From Nocardiopsis metallicus (GTDB lineage: Bacteria; Actinomycetota; Actinomycetes; Streptosporangiales; Streptosporangiaceae), in the NCBI RefSeq assembly GCF_014201115.1, contig NZ_JACHDO010000001.1:5890001-5954000 (forward strand): a DNA stretch of 64,000 bases. The letters are read 5' to 3'. A model generated the notes under the pieces. It saw only the letters and a list, made by a program, of their open reading frames with translations. It made no database searches and was not told where the DNA came from. The stretch's first letter is position 1. The number at the start of each line of letters is the position of its first letter. Positions 8,545 through 16,316 of this stretch are shown in pieces. A program made the position numbers and the translations under genes.

Positions 8545-9320
8545 TCCGAGTCCTCTCCGTTCTCCGCCGAGGCCCTACCCGTATTACGGGTACGGGCCTC
8601 GGCCAGTTCACGCCGCATGAGGATGATCCAGAAGACCACCGCGGAGACGCCGAACATGGCCCACTGGACGGCGTAGCTGAGGCTGCGCCAGTTGATCGTG
8701 AACTCGGTGGGCGGTTCCGGCGGCGGCACCGGGGTGAGCCCGTCGACGGCGGGTTCGCGCTCGGGCAGGGTGACGTAGGCCGCGTAGATCCGGTAGTCCC
8801 ACTCACCGACCAGCACGGACGGGGCGATCCGTTCGACCGTGCCCACCTCGGGCCGGCCCATCGGGACGAACCCCTCCGCATGCTCCTGCGGCGGCTGGAG
8901 CCAGCCGGTGACGGTGACCTCGCCCTCGGGCGGCGCGGGCAGGTCGGTGCCGTCCTCGGACCAGCCCCGGTTGACCGGCAGGGCCACACCCTCCCCGGTG
9001 ACCAGCGGGATGACCACCGCGTAACCCTCGTCCCCGTCCATGCGCTGGGGCACGAGGAGCTGCGACTCCGCGTCGAAGTGCCCGCTGGCCTCGACCGCGG
9101 TGTTCGTCGTGAGGTTCGGGTGCAGGAACTCGCCGGGCTCACCGAGATCGGTGATGGACACGGCGTCGGCCAGGTCCTCCACCGGATTGGTGATGACGTC
9201 GCGGTCGGGTTCGAAGGCAGTGGTGCCCTGCCAGTAGGTCCCGGCGACACACACGACGGCCACGAGCACGGCCACGAGGTGCAGGCCGATCCAACGCGGG
9301 GTGAACAGCGGTGATCTCAC
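8520..9320 (-). CDS. SURF1 family cytochrome oxidase biogenesis protein
   Basis: A 266-residue protein with the SURF1 layout: an N-terminal helix (about 10-28), a long extracytoplasmic domain and a C-terminal helix (about 220-238). PVNRGW in the middle matches the conserved (V)NRGWV motif, and the GTYWQ near residue 27 corresponds to the LGxWQ at the end of the first helix. SURF1 proteins help assemble haem-copper oxidases. No oxidase genes are nearby. The stop overlaps the convergent DUF3817 gene by 25 nt. Confidence 0.85.
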   Translation of the reverse strand: MRSPLFTPRWIGLHLVAVLVAVVCVAGTYWQGTTAFEPDRDVITNPVEDLADAVSITDLGEPGEFLHPNLTTNTAVEASGHFDAESQLLVPQRMDGDEGYAVVIPLVTGEGVALPVNRGWSEDGTDLPAPPEGEVTVTGWLQPPQEHAEGFVPMGRPEVGTVERIAPSVLVGEWDYRIYAAYVTLPEREPAVDGLTPVPPPEPPTEFTINWRSLSYAVQWAMFGVSAVVFWIILMRRELAEARTRNTGRASAENGEDSDQPVGAGS

Positions 9321-9594
9321 CTCACCAGGCTATGTCCGCCTTCCGAGCACCCGCTCATGACCCCGTGTTGACGATGCCCACAGCGGCTTGGCCGTTCCTC
9401 ACCCCAGGAATGGCGATCACTTTAAGTAGTTTCCCGTGACAGAGGGTTGTTATTCGAGGGTGTGGTGGGTAGTGTTCCTATCAACGCGGAACGACAAGAT
9501 CGCTTCCACGTGGCAGACCTTCAAGGCCGCGACTCCCGGGGGGAGGAGTCGCAGGCCGCTTCCCAGAGCGAGGGTTGCCTCCGTACTTTGAGGG

Positions 9595-9685
9595 GGGATG
9601 CGGAGGCGACCCTCGCCACCTCGTAGACGGGGACGTTTCCACTGGTCGGTGGGGGCGTCCCCGTTGCCGTTGCCGGGGAGTTCCG
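9595..9685. repeat. Hairpin repeat, copy 1
   Basis: About 90 bp, similar to 9745-9834. Stem ACGGGGACG (9627-9635) pairs with CGTCCCCGT (9656-9664) around a 20-nt loop containing GGTCGGTG. Confidence 0.6.
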
Positions 9686-9744
9686 CTACCCGTCCCCACC
9701 TGTGCCCGGTGGTATCCGGATGCTTCCCGTTCCCTTGTCCACGC

Positions 9745-9834
9745 GGGATGCGGAGGCGGCCCTCGCCGCCGTCGTGGACGGGGCGGATTCACCGGTCGGT
9801 GCGTCCGCCCCGCTCGTGTCCCGGGGCCCGTTCG
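9745..9834. repeat. Hairpin repeat, copy 2
   Basis: Diverged copy of 9595-9685. Stem CGGGGCGGA (9779-9787) pairs with TCCGCCCCG (9804-9812). It abuts the stop codon of the VapB-type gene, so it could also be that gene's terminator. Confidence 0.6.
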
Positions 9835-10101
9835 TCAGGAGCCGTTCTCCCGGCGGCGCCGGATCGCCCCCTGGTGGAACTCGCCCCTGTCCACCGAACC
9901 CCTGCTCTCCCGGCCCCCCTGACCGCTCCGGGGCGCCGCCTCGGAGCGGTCGCGCTCTCCGAGGGTCTCGGTCCGGCTCCGGTGCCGGGCCGCGAACACC
10001 CGCAGGGCCAGGTTGACCGCGTCGTCCTGGTTGCGGGCGCCGGAGAAACGCATGGTCTCCCGGAGGGCCTCGTCGTCGATGTCGATCCAGGTCGGGCTCA
10101 C
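9835..10101 (-). CDS. VapB-type antitoxin, orphan
   Basis: An 88-residue protein whose N-terminal half (WIDIDDEALRETMRFSGARN, then DDAVNLALRVFAARHR) matches the ribbon-helix-helix VapB family that binds DNA and neutralises VapC RNases. The GTG at 10101 is chosen because GAGGAG lies 7 nt upstream and the domain begins at once; an upstream ATG at 10206 would add unconserved residues. The tail after residue 45 is Arg/Gly-rich and unlike VapB. No PIN-domain toxin follows it; the nearest is a broken fragment near 29.4 kb. Confidence 0.75.
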   Translation of the reverse strand: MSPTWIDIDDEALRETMRFSGARNQDDAVNLALRVFAARHRSRTETLGERDRSEAAPRSGQGGRESRGSVDRGEFHQGAIRRRRENGS

Positions 10102-10202
10102 TCCGCGCTCCTCGCCGCTCGGGAATGGGGCCACCCCATGGTCCCGCATACGGAGAGTGTCGCGTGCGCTACCCATCAAGGAATCCGTCGGCGTGTCGCG
10201 GG

Positions 10203-10736
10203 TCAACCCATGGTCTTCTGGCCGTCGATGGACTCGCGGATGATGTCGGCGTGGCCGCAGTGCTGCGCGGTCTCGCGGATCAGGTGCAGGAGAACGTCAC
10301 GGGCGGTCCAGGAGGTGTCCTCCGGGAACCAGGGGGCGGCGGGGAGCGGCCGGCTGACCTCCAGGCTGCCCAGGGGCCGGATGTAGGCCTCGGTGGCCCG
10401 CGCCGTCTCCGCGTAGTGGGCCAGGACCCCTTCCACGGTCTCGTCGCCGACCAGTCGGAAGGTGTTCTCGTGGTGGTCGTAGGTCTCCTGGGCCTCGTAG
10501 TCGACCTCCGGGGAGCCCTGTTCGATGAACTGGAGCCAGCCGCGTTCGGTGTTGGACAGGTGCTTGACCAGTCCGATCAGGTTCAGGGCGCTGACGGTCG
10601 GTCGCTCCTGGAGCCGCTCGTCGTCCAGGCCCCGCACCGTGGTGAGCAGGAATTCGCGCTGCTCGGCGAGGAAGGCCAGCAGCGCCTCCCGCTCGACATC
10701 GACCTGGCTGTTGTTCTCGGTGGCCGTCGCCGCCAT
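10203..10736 (-). CDS. DinB family protein (DUF664)
   Basis: A 177-residue four-helix-bundle protein of the DinB/YfiT-like superfamily, often metal-binding and thiol-dependent in actinobacteria. Candidate metal histidines are in GLVKHLSNTERGW, in HYAETARA, and in the C-terminal LIRETAQHCGHADIIRE, the usual DinB signature. Start ATG 10736 has AAGGAG at good spacing. It is transcribed just upstream of the VapB-like gene (101 nt apart). Substrate unknown. Confidence 0.85.
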   Translation of the reverse strand: MAATATENNSQVDVEREALLAFLAEQREFLLTTVRGLDDERLQERPTVSALNLIGLVKHLSNTERGWLQFIEQGSPEVDYEAQETYDHHENTFRLVGDETVEGVLAHYAETARATEAYIRPLGSLEVSRPLPAAPWFPEDTSWTARDVLLHLIRETAQHCGHADIIRESIDGQKTMG

Positions 10737-10888
10737 GGGAACTCTCCTTCGTCGGGTCCGTCTCGGTACCTCGACTCTAGGAAGCATGGCGGTCAGTTCC
10801 TGTCCTCCATTGGAGGGGCATGACGCGGTTTTCTGGCTTCCTCGAAAGCACTGTGGATAACCTGGCCGTCTGGCGACCCGGAGGTTCC

Positions 10889-11656
10889 ATGGCCCTGATA
10901 CCGCTCCAGTACCGACTCGACGGCCCCAAGCACGCACCCGTCGTGCTGCTCGTGCCGCCGTTCGGAACGAAGATGTCGGTCTGGGAACCCCAGATGCCCG
11001 AACTCACCCGCAACCGCCGGGTACTGCGGGTCAACCACCGGGGGCACGGGTTCTCCCCGGCGCCCGAGGGGCCCTACTCGGTCGAGGACCTGGCCCTGGA
11101 CATCCTCGGTGTGCTGGAGGAGCGGGGGTTCTCCCGGGTCTCGGCGGTCGGTGCGGGCTTCGGCGGCTCCCTGCTGCTCTGGATCGCCGCCAACTCCCCC
11201 CGAACCCTGGAGCGGCTCGCGCTGCTGGCCGGGACTCCGCGCACCCCGGCCATGCACCGCTGGGACCGGATCGCCGCCAGGGTGCGGGGGACGGGGCTGG
11301 ACTCGGTCACCGCGGACGTGGTCCTGCCCTGGTTCACCCCGGACCTGACCGACGACCGCCCGGAGGTCGCGGCACGCTTCACCGAGGACTTCGGCGGTAT
11401 CGACGCCGGTGCCTTCGCCTCGATCTGCGACGCCGTGTCCGGGCTGGACCAACGCAACCTGGTGGCCGAGGTGCGGGTGCCGACCATGGTGGTCTCCGCC
11501 GCGCACGACCCCCTGCTGCCGCCCGGGCACGGGCGCAGGCTCGCCGACGGGATCTCCGGTGCCCGGTTCGAGGTGGTCTACGGCGCCGCGCACCTTCTCG
11601 GGGTGGAGCGCGCCGACCGGGTCAACGAACTGCTCGTGGAGCACGTGGCGGCCTGA
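10889..11656 (+). CDS. Alpha/beta-hydrolase fold protein lacking the nucleophile serine
   Basis: A 255-residue protein of the 3-oxoadipate enol-lactonase/haloperoxidase type. The fold is clear: PPFGTKMSVWEPQMPEL (oxyanion segment), NHRGHGFS, the acid site in AAHDPLLPPGHG and the histidine in GAAHLLGVERADRVNELL. The nucleophile elbow, normally GxSxG, reads GAGFGG: glycine replaces serine. Start ATG 10889 has GGAGG 4 nt upstream. It is divergent from the DinB gene. It may bind rather than hydrolyse a ligand, or be inactive. Confidence 0.85.
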   Translation: MALIPLQYRLDGPKHAPVVLLVPPFGTKMSVWEPQMPELTRNRRVLRVNHRGHGFSPAPEGPYSVEDLALDILGVLEERGFSRVSAVGAGFGGSLLLWIAANSPRTLERLALLAGTPRTPAMHRWDRIAARVRGTGLDSVTADVVLPWFTPDLTDDRPEVAARFTEDFGGIDAGAFASICDAVSGLDQRNLVAEVRVPTMVVSAAHDPLLPPGHGRRLADGISGARFEVVYGAAHLLGVERADRVNELLVEHVAA

Positions 11657-11674
11657 GCGCCCTCAGGCCGCTGC

Positions 11675-12094
11675 TCAGACGTCTCGGTCGTCGGCGGGAA
11701 CCGGGATCAGCGGGCAGTTGATCTCCAGGAGGTAGCCGTCCGGGTCGCGGAAGTGGGCGGCCCGGATGCCCCACGCGGTCCAGTCCCGGGGCTCCATCAC
11801 CAGACGGGCGCCGTCCGCGACCAGCTTGGCGGCGGACTCGTCCACGTCGTCCACCTCGAAGATCACCGCGAACCGGTCCTGGTGCGGGAGTTCGGGGTCG
11901 GCGGTGTCGGTCTCCAGGGCCTCGGCCATCACCTCGCGCTGGTTGATCGCCAGCCGGGTCCGGGACTGCACGTCGAACTCGGCGTAGCGGCTGTTCTCGT
12001 CGCCCCACAGGACCGGGAGCTTGAGGACGTCGGCGTAGAAGCGGAAGCAGGCCTCGTAGTCGTTGACGAGGAGCCTGATGTAGCTACAGCGCAT
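11675..12094 (-). CDS. VOC (glyoxalase/bleomycin-resistance fold) family protein
   Basis: A 139-residue protein with paired beta-alpha-beta-beta-beta modules: IRLLVNDYEACFRFYADVL at the start and AVIFEVDDVDESAAKLVADG in the second half, ending HFRDPDGYLLEI, the conserved metal-site strand. The substrate cannot be told from sequence. Start ATG 12094 follows CAGGAGG. It is convergent with the alpha/beta-hydrolase gene, ending 18 nt beyond it. Confidence 0.85.
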   Translation of the reverse strand: MRCSYIRLLVNDYEACFRFYADVLKLPVLWGDENSRYAEFDVQSRTRLAINQREVMAEALETDTADPELPHQDRFAVIFEVDDVDESAAKLVADGARLVMEPRDWTAWGIRAAHFRDPDGYLLEINCPLIPVPADDRDV

Positions 12095-12304
12095 GGGAGC
12101 CTCCTGCCGTGGCGGGTTGGTCGTCGGCACCATTCTCACGTCTGAGACTGACGGATCACTGAGTATCCGTACCCGGATGTCGCGTGGCCGGATGTGGCCA
12201 CTCCTCTTTTCCATCCTGGCTGACCTGCGGGTTCGGGGCTGAGCGCTCTTTCGCGGCCGCCGTTGTCACTCTGCTGCCCATGATACTTTCTGTGCTCGAA
12301 AATG

Positions 12305-12318
12305 TAGTACATGTACTA
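12305..12318. promoter_or_regulatory. 14-bp perfect palindrome upstream of the ABC exporter operon
   Basis: TAGTACATGTACTA lies 39 nt before the GTG start of the ATPase gene, in an unusually AT-rich patch. The small XRE regulator encoded in the operon is the natural candidate to bind it, which is inference. Confidence 0.5.
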
Positions 12319-12356
12319 TCAATCGAAGTAGAAGGACGACGAACGAAAGGACTGCT

Positions 12357-13334
12357 GTGACGAGTCAGGCGGCGCAGGGCCGGTCCAGGGCCAGCGCACC
12401 GGCCACCGGGACCCCGGCCGAGACCGTACTGCGGGTCAGTGACCTGCGGATGAACTACGGCAGTACCGAGGTCCTCAAGGGGGTCGACCTCACCGCCCGG
12501 CGCGGCGAGGTCATCGCGCTCCTGGGGCCCAACGGCGCGGGCAAGACCACCACCATCGAGATCCTCGAGGGCTTCCGTCGCCGCTCCGCCGGTGACGTCG
12601 ACGTCCTGGGCTCCGACCCGGACCACGGTGACGAGGAGTGGCGTTCCCGGCTGGGCGTGGTCCTCCAGTCCTGGCGCGACCACGGCGCCTGGCGGGTCCG
12701 CGACCTGCTGCACCACTTCGGGCGCTTCTACGCCCCGCACTCCACGCCCGAGCGCGTCCGCCCGCACGAGACCGACGCGCTCCTGGACCTGGTCGGCCTC
12801 ACCGAGCACGCCACCAAGCGGATCAAGACCCTCTCCGGCGGGCAGCGCCGCCGCCTGGACGTGGCCATCGGCGTCGTCGGCCGCCCCGAACTGCTCTTCC
12901 TCGACGAACCCACCGCCGGGTTCGACCCCAAGGCCCGCCGCGACTTCCACGACCTGGTGTTCCGGCTCGCCGACGAGGAGGACACCACGATCCTGCTCAC
13001 CACCCACGACCTCGACGAGGCCGAGAAGCTCGCCGACCGCATCCTCCTCCTCGCCGGGGGGCGGATCGTCGCCGACGGCAGCCCCGCCCAGCTCTCCTCC
13101 CTGATCGCCCAGGACAGCGAGGTCACCTGGAGCGTCGACGGGCAGCGCCACGTCCACAGCACCGACAACCCCGCCAAGCACGTCGCGGAGCTGTACGCCG
13201 AGCACGCGGACGCGGTCACCGAACTGAGGGTGACCCGGCCCTCCCTGGAGGACGTCTACCTCGCCATGGTCCAGCGGTACGAGAGCGGTGACGCCGAGCG
13301 CGCCGCCGAAGAGTTCACGAAGGAGACCCGATGA
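12357..13334 (+). CDS. ABC exporter ATP-binding protein
   Basis: A 325-residue ATPase of the drug/antibiotic-export (DrrA/CcmA-like) class. Walker A is GPNGAGKTTT, the signature is LSGGQRRRLDVAIG, Walker B is LLFLDEPTAGFDP, and the H-loop is TTHDLDEAEKLADR. The C-terminal 80 residues follow the DrrA pattern (VTELRVTRPSLEDVYL). It starts at GTG 12357 and overlaps the permease gene by 4 nt. Cargo unknown. Confidence 0.92.
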   Translation: MTSQAAQGRSRASAPATGTPAETVLRVSDLRMNYGSTEVLKGVDLTARRGEVIALLGPNGAGKTTTIEILEGFRRRSAGDVDVLGSDPDHGDEEWRSRLGVVLQSWRDHGAWRVRDLLHHFGRFYAPHSTPERVRPHETDALLDLVGLTEHATKRIKTLSGGQRRRLDVAIGVVGRPELLFLDEPTAGFDPKARRDFHDLVFRLADEEDTTILLTTHDLDEAEKLADRILLLAGGRIVADGSPAQLSSLIAQDSEVTWSVDGQRHVHSTDNPAKHVAELYAEHADAVTELRVTRPSLEDVYLAMVQRYESGDAERAAEEFTKETR

Positions 13335-14194
13335 GCACCTCCGTCGGCCCCAGGGTCAACGCCGCCCGCGCCGGACTGAACCGGGGCCTGGTCGAGTTCC
13401 GCGCCTCGATGGGCAACGCCCAGGAGGTGATCTTCGGCTACGCGCTGTTTCCCGCGCTCTTCCTCGGGATGGCGTTCTTCCTCGACGACGGCGACTCCGA
13501 AGGGCCCGGCGCGGGGCTGGGGATCATCTTCACCGGACTCGTCATGTTGATGGCGCTCCTGGGCGTGATGACCACCGCCCAGGTCCTGGCCACCGAACGC
13601 GAGGACGGGACGCTCCTGCGCTCCCGGGCCGTCCCGCACGGCATGGTCGGGTACGCGGTCGGCAGGACCGTGCACATCCTGCTGATGTCGGTGTTCTCCC
13701 TGTCCCTGCTGTTGGTACCGGCACTGCTGTTCATCGACGGCGTCGCCCTTCAGGGCTGGCAGGGCGCCTTCACCCTGCTGTGGGTCTGCCTGCTCGGCCT
13801 GACCACGCTGTCCCTGATCGGCGCGGTCCTCGGTTCGCTGATCAGCAACCCCCGGATGGGTGTCGGCCTGGCCATGCTGCCGCTCATGGGGCTGGTGGGG
13901 ATCTCTGGGATCTTCACCCCCGTGGATTTCCTGCCCGGCTGGGTCCAGGGCGTCGCCATGGTCTTCCCGATCTACTGGATGGGCGAGGGGGTGCGCGCCG
14001 CGCTCTTCCCGGCCGAGGCTCTGGCCGCCGGGGGGTACGACGTTCCAGAGTTGCCGCTGGTCGCCGGAGTGCTGGCACTGTGGGCGGTGACCGGGTTCCT
14101 CGTCGCGCAGGCTGTGCTGCGGCGGATGGCCCGTCGTACGTCGGGGTCGCGGGTCCAGGCGGCCCGAGAGGAAGCGATGAAGCGTGCCTACTGA
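13331..14194 (+). CDS. ABC-2 type exporter permease
   Basis: A 287-residue membrane protein with about six helices. TEREDGTLLRSRAVP matches the conserved cytoplasmic segment of ABC-2 permeases, and the helix pair around GLVGISGIFTPVDFLPGW is the usual C-terminal signature. The ATGA overlap with the ATPase gene shows coupled translation. It overlaps the XRE regulator gene by 11 nt. Confidence 0.9.
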   Translation: MSTSVGPRVNAARAGLNRGLVEFRASMGNAQEVIFGYALFPALFLGMAFFLDDGDSEGPGAGLGIIFTGLVMLMALLGVMTTAQVLATEREDGTLLRSRAVPHGMVGYAVGRTVHILLMSVFSLSLLLVPALLFIDGVALQGWQGAFTLLWVCLLGLTTLSLIGAVLGSLISNPRMGVGLAMLPLMGLVGISGIFTPVDFLPGWVQGVAMVFPIYWMGEGVRAALFPAEALAAGGYDVPELPLVAGVLALWAVTGFLVAQAVLRRMARRTSGSRVQAAREEAMKRAY

Positions 14195-14459
14195 GAACAA
14201 ACAGAGCGGCAACGGCCGCCGTGCCAAGGCGGCGGCCGCGGAGACCATCTACAACCGGATCGCCATGCTGCGAGCCGAACGCGACGTCTCCCGCCGCCAG
14301 CTGGCCGAGGCCCTGGGGGTCCACTACCAGACCGTCGGCTACCTGGAACGGGGCGAGTACAGCCCCAGCCTCCACCTGGCACTGCGCATCGCGAAGTACT
14401 TCGAGGTGCCGGTCGAGGTCGTCTTCTCCACCGAACCCTTCCCCCGCATCGGCCAGTAG
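14184..14459 (+). CDS. Small XRE-family transcriptional regulator
   Basis: A 91-residue protein consisting of one helix-turn-helix: IYNRIAMLRAERDVSRRQLA, then EALGVHYQTVGYLERGEYSPSL. The short C-terminal segment VPVEVVFSTEPF is typical of the YozG/YvaO-like regulators that sit beside DUF2178-type membrane proteins. GTG start overlaps the permease stop. It probably regulates its own operon through the palindrome at 12305. Confidence 0.88.
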   Translation: MPTENKQSGNGRRAKAAAAETIYNRIAMLRAERDVSRRQLAEALGVHYQTVGYLERGEYSPSLHLALRIAKYFEVPVEVVFSTEPFPRIGQ

Positions 14460-14487
14460 GCCGCCTCCCCCTCAGAAGGAGCCTCCC

Positions 14488-15036
14488 GTGAAGCCCCTGA
14501 AGTCCCTGCTTCCCATTCCCGGCGACAACCTCCTGCTGGCCGACACCGAGAAGCCCGCCCTGAACCGCGTCCGGGCCTCCCGGACCCGCCGACGGCTCCA
14601 TGCCGTACTGCTCGTCCTGCTGGTCCTGGCCGCCTGCGCCAGCCTGGCCGCAGGGGGCATCGCCGATCCCGGCAATCTGGATCTCCTCCTGACGGTGGCG
14701 TTCCTCGGTCTGCTCGGCCCGGTTCTCTACCTGATCACCAGGCTGAATCAGATCACCCGAATGTCACTGCCGTACCGGCTCCTGGATGAGCGCCAGCGCG
14801 GGGACCGCGACGACGCACACCGCTTCGGCCAGCACATGACGAGCGCGATGCTGGGATCGAGCTTCGTCTTGTCCGCACTCAACAAGATCGTCTTCAGCCC
14901 CGGGGGAGCGGACTTCCCCGGTTGGCTCGTCCTGCCGCTGCTCTGGTCGCTGGTGATGGCCCACACGACGACCCCGGCCCTCTACCTCGCCTGGACCCAG
15001 CCCGACGAGCTCCCCGAGGAAGAACCGGTCGCCTAG
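14488..15036 (+). CDS. Four-helix membrane protein linked to XRE regulator
   Basis: A 182-residue membrane protein with helices near residues 37-56, 66-84, 121-137 and 146-163. The cytoplasmic middle contains LLDERQRGDRDDAHRFGQ, resembling the DERE motif of DUF2178-like proteins usually paired with small XRE regulators. GTG 14488 follows GAAGGAGCC. Role unknown; perhaps a sensor or immunity partner for the exporter. Confidence 0.72.
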   Translation: MKPLKSLLPIPGDNLLLADTEKPALNRVRASRTRRRLHAVLLVLLVLAACASLAAGGIADPGNLDLLLTVAFLGLLGPVLYLITRLNQITRMSLPYRLLDERQRGDRDDAHRFGQHMTSAMLGSSFVLSALNKIVFSPGGADFPGWLVLPLLWSLVMAHTTTPALYLAWTQPDELPEEEPVA

Positions 15037-15200
15037 GTGTACTGCCCAGCCCGGATATCGACCAACAGGCCACTGAGCTGCAGTCCTGCCGGGCTGCTAT
15101 CTCGTGGGGCTGCTACCCCGCCGAGCCTCGTGTAGGACGGGCATTGCCCGCTCAGGTACTGGGGGAGAAGCCATCCTGATGTGTGCCTGCCTCGCTGTGC

Positions 15201-15430
15201 GGGGTTCCTCCGTTTCCCGTCGCGTGATGGTTGCCGTCTGCGCTGCGACGGCGGTGGGCGGCTATCGGGAAACGGGGCAGGTGTGGTCGGGGTGGCAGGC
15301 GGGCCCCAGAGGGGCCCAACGGGGCCAAAGGCAACTGCCAACGGCCAACTGCTTCGGTCTTCGGCCGGTCCTCTCCCCACCCCGGTGCGCAACGCCTGGC
15401 CGTGTCGCGGCCGGTCATGGGCCCGGACGG
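15201..15430. repeat. Left arm of large inverted duplication
   Basis: It matches the reverse complement of 15755-16000. The best segment is a perfect 42-bp match, 15241-15282 against 15848-15889. Other aligned blocks are the CGTTTCCCGT...GTGATGG outer end and TCGGCCGGTCCTCTCCCCA in the inner half. The right arm carries an extra segment of about 60 bp near its outer end. Confidence 0.8.
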
Positions 15431-15626
15431 AAAGGCGGCGGCGAGGGCAGCGGGTTCTTCACCTCTGCGGGGATCGGGGTGCGTGTCGCGGCCGGTCATG
15501 CGTGCCATCGGGCCAGCCGGTGGTGAGGGCGGGGTTCAGCGCTGTGGTGTCGGCCCCGGGCAAGCCGAGTGTCTGTAACCCGCACCTGGGGGTGGTCCGC
15601 TGCTTCCGAAACCCCTTCATTCCCGG

Positions 15627-15682
15627 TGATCTTGCTACCAGGAGCAAGTTCGGCGCCGAACTTGCTCCTGGTAGCAAGATCA
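15627..15682. repeat. 56-bp perfect palindrome, copy 1
   Basis: The arms TGATCTTGCTACCAGGAGCA... (28 nt each) meet at GGC|GCC with no loop and no mismatch. A second copy lies at 42047-42104. Both lie downstream of the 3' ends of genes. Confidence 0.95.
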
Positions 15683-15754
15683 TCTTTGAAAGGGGGGCCG
15701 AAACCGGGTCCGGGGGGCTGGTGGGCTGCTGGTGGTGTTCGCTGGCACGGGTGG

Positions 15755-16000
15755 CCGGCCGCGACACGGCCCGCCGGTCTGCGCAGGGCTGGGGAGAGGA
15801 CCGGCCGAGGACCGGGGTAGTTGGGCCCGTCTGCCGCCCCGGACCGTACCTGCCCCGTTTCCCGATAGCCGCCCACCGCCGTCGCAGCGAAGCGGGTCAA
15901 GGCGGAGCGCCACTCCAGCGCGAAGCGCTCCGACGGCCACGACCTCGACGCGCGCAGCACAGACGGCCACCATCACGGGACGGGAAACGGGGAACCCCCA
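15755..16000. repeat. Right arm of large inverted duplication
   Basis: Inverted partner of 15201-15430. It includes the perfect 42-bp segment 15848-15889 and an extra segment containing AGCGCGAAGCGCT that the left arm lacks. Confidence 0.8.
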
Positions 16001-16044
16001 GGTACCCCAGGTACCCCAGGAACCCCAGGTACCCGAGGAACCGC
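15993..16044. repeat. Short tandem array of GGTACCCCA-like units
   Basis: Five to six adjoining 9-bp units read GGAACCCCC, AGGTACCCC, AGGTACCCC, AGGAACCCC, AGGTACCCG. It joins the outer end of the right inverted arm. Confidence 0.7.
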
Positions 16045-16316
16045 ACACCACGCAGGGGCCCGGCAGCGGGCGAGGGTTCCGGTGCCACTGGCGGCCGGTC
16101 CGGTAAGGAGGTCTGTGCGAGTTCACCGACAGCGCGCTTGGGGATCAGCCATGCCCCCGGGCGGTGTCAGTCGCCTGTGAGTGTTGGTTGGGGTGGCTCA
16201 GGCCTGGGTGGTGAGGATGACGCGGAGTGCGGCGTTCCACTACAGAGAGGAGAGGGCCAGTCTCGCTGCCGGATTCCTTCTCTAGTACAGGCCGTTGCCT
16301 GAGCGCAGGCCCCGCT

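Larger units (their letters stand above)
9321..9834. other. Gene-free interval with a 150-bp-spaced duplicated hairpin block
   Basis: Small open frames here lack family similarity and look like shadows. The notable content is a direct duplication starting GGGATGCGGAGGCG at 9595 and again at 9745 (offset exactly 150 bp). Both copies contain a 9-bp hairpin whose stem sequences differ but remain fully paired. Confidence 0.6.
15037..16316. other. 1.28-kb gene-free block with large inverted duplication
   Basis: No frame here has protein-family similarity. The block lies between two convergent genes. It holds a roughly 230-bp imperfect inverted repeat (15201-15430 against 15755-16000), a 56-bp perfect palindrome between the arms, and a short GGTACCCCA tandem array. 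The open frames crossing it are products of the symmetry. Confidence 0.7.

Noticed and set aside
13288..14487. One long gene spanning the exporter permease region in another frame
   Set aside because: Only its last part (from 14488) is real, with its own ribosome site; the rest is a shadow of the permease and regulator genes.
15993..16044. CRISPR-like array
   Set aside because: Units are 9 bp with no spacers; this is a short tandem repeat.
15181..16302. Long open frame across the inverted-duplication block as a protein gene
   Set aside because: Codon bias is poor, the peptide has no domain, and openness on both strands follows from the GC-rich symmetry.
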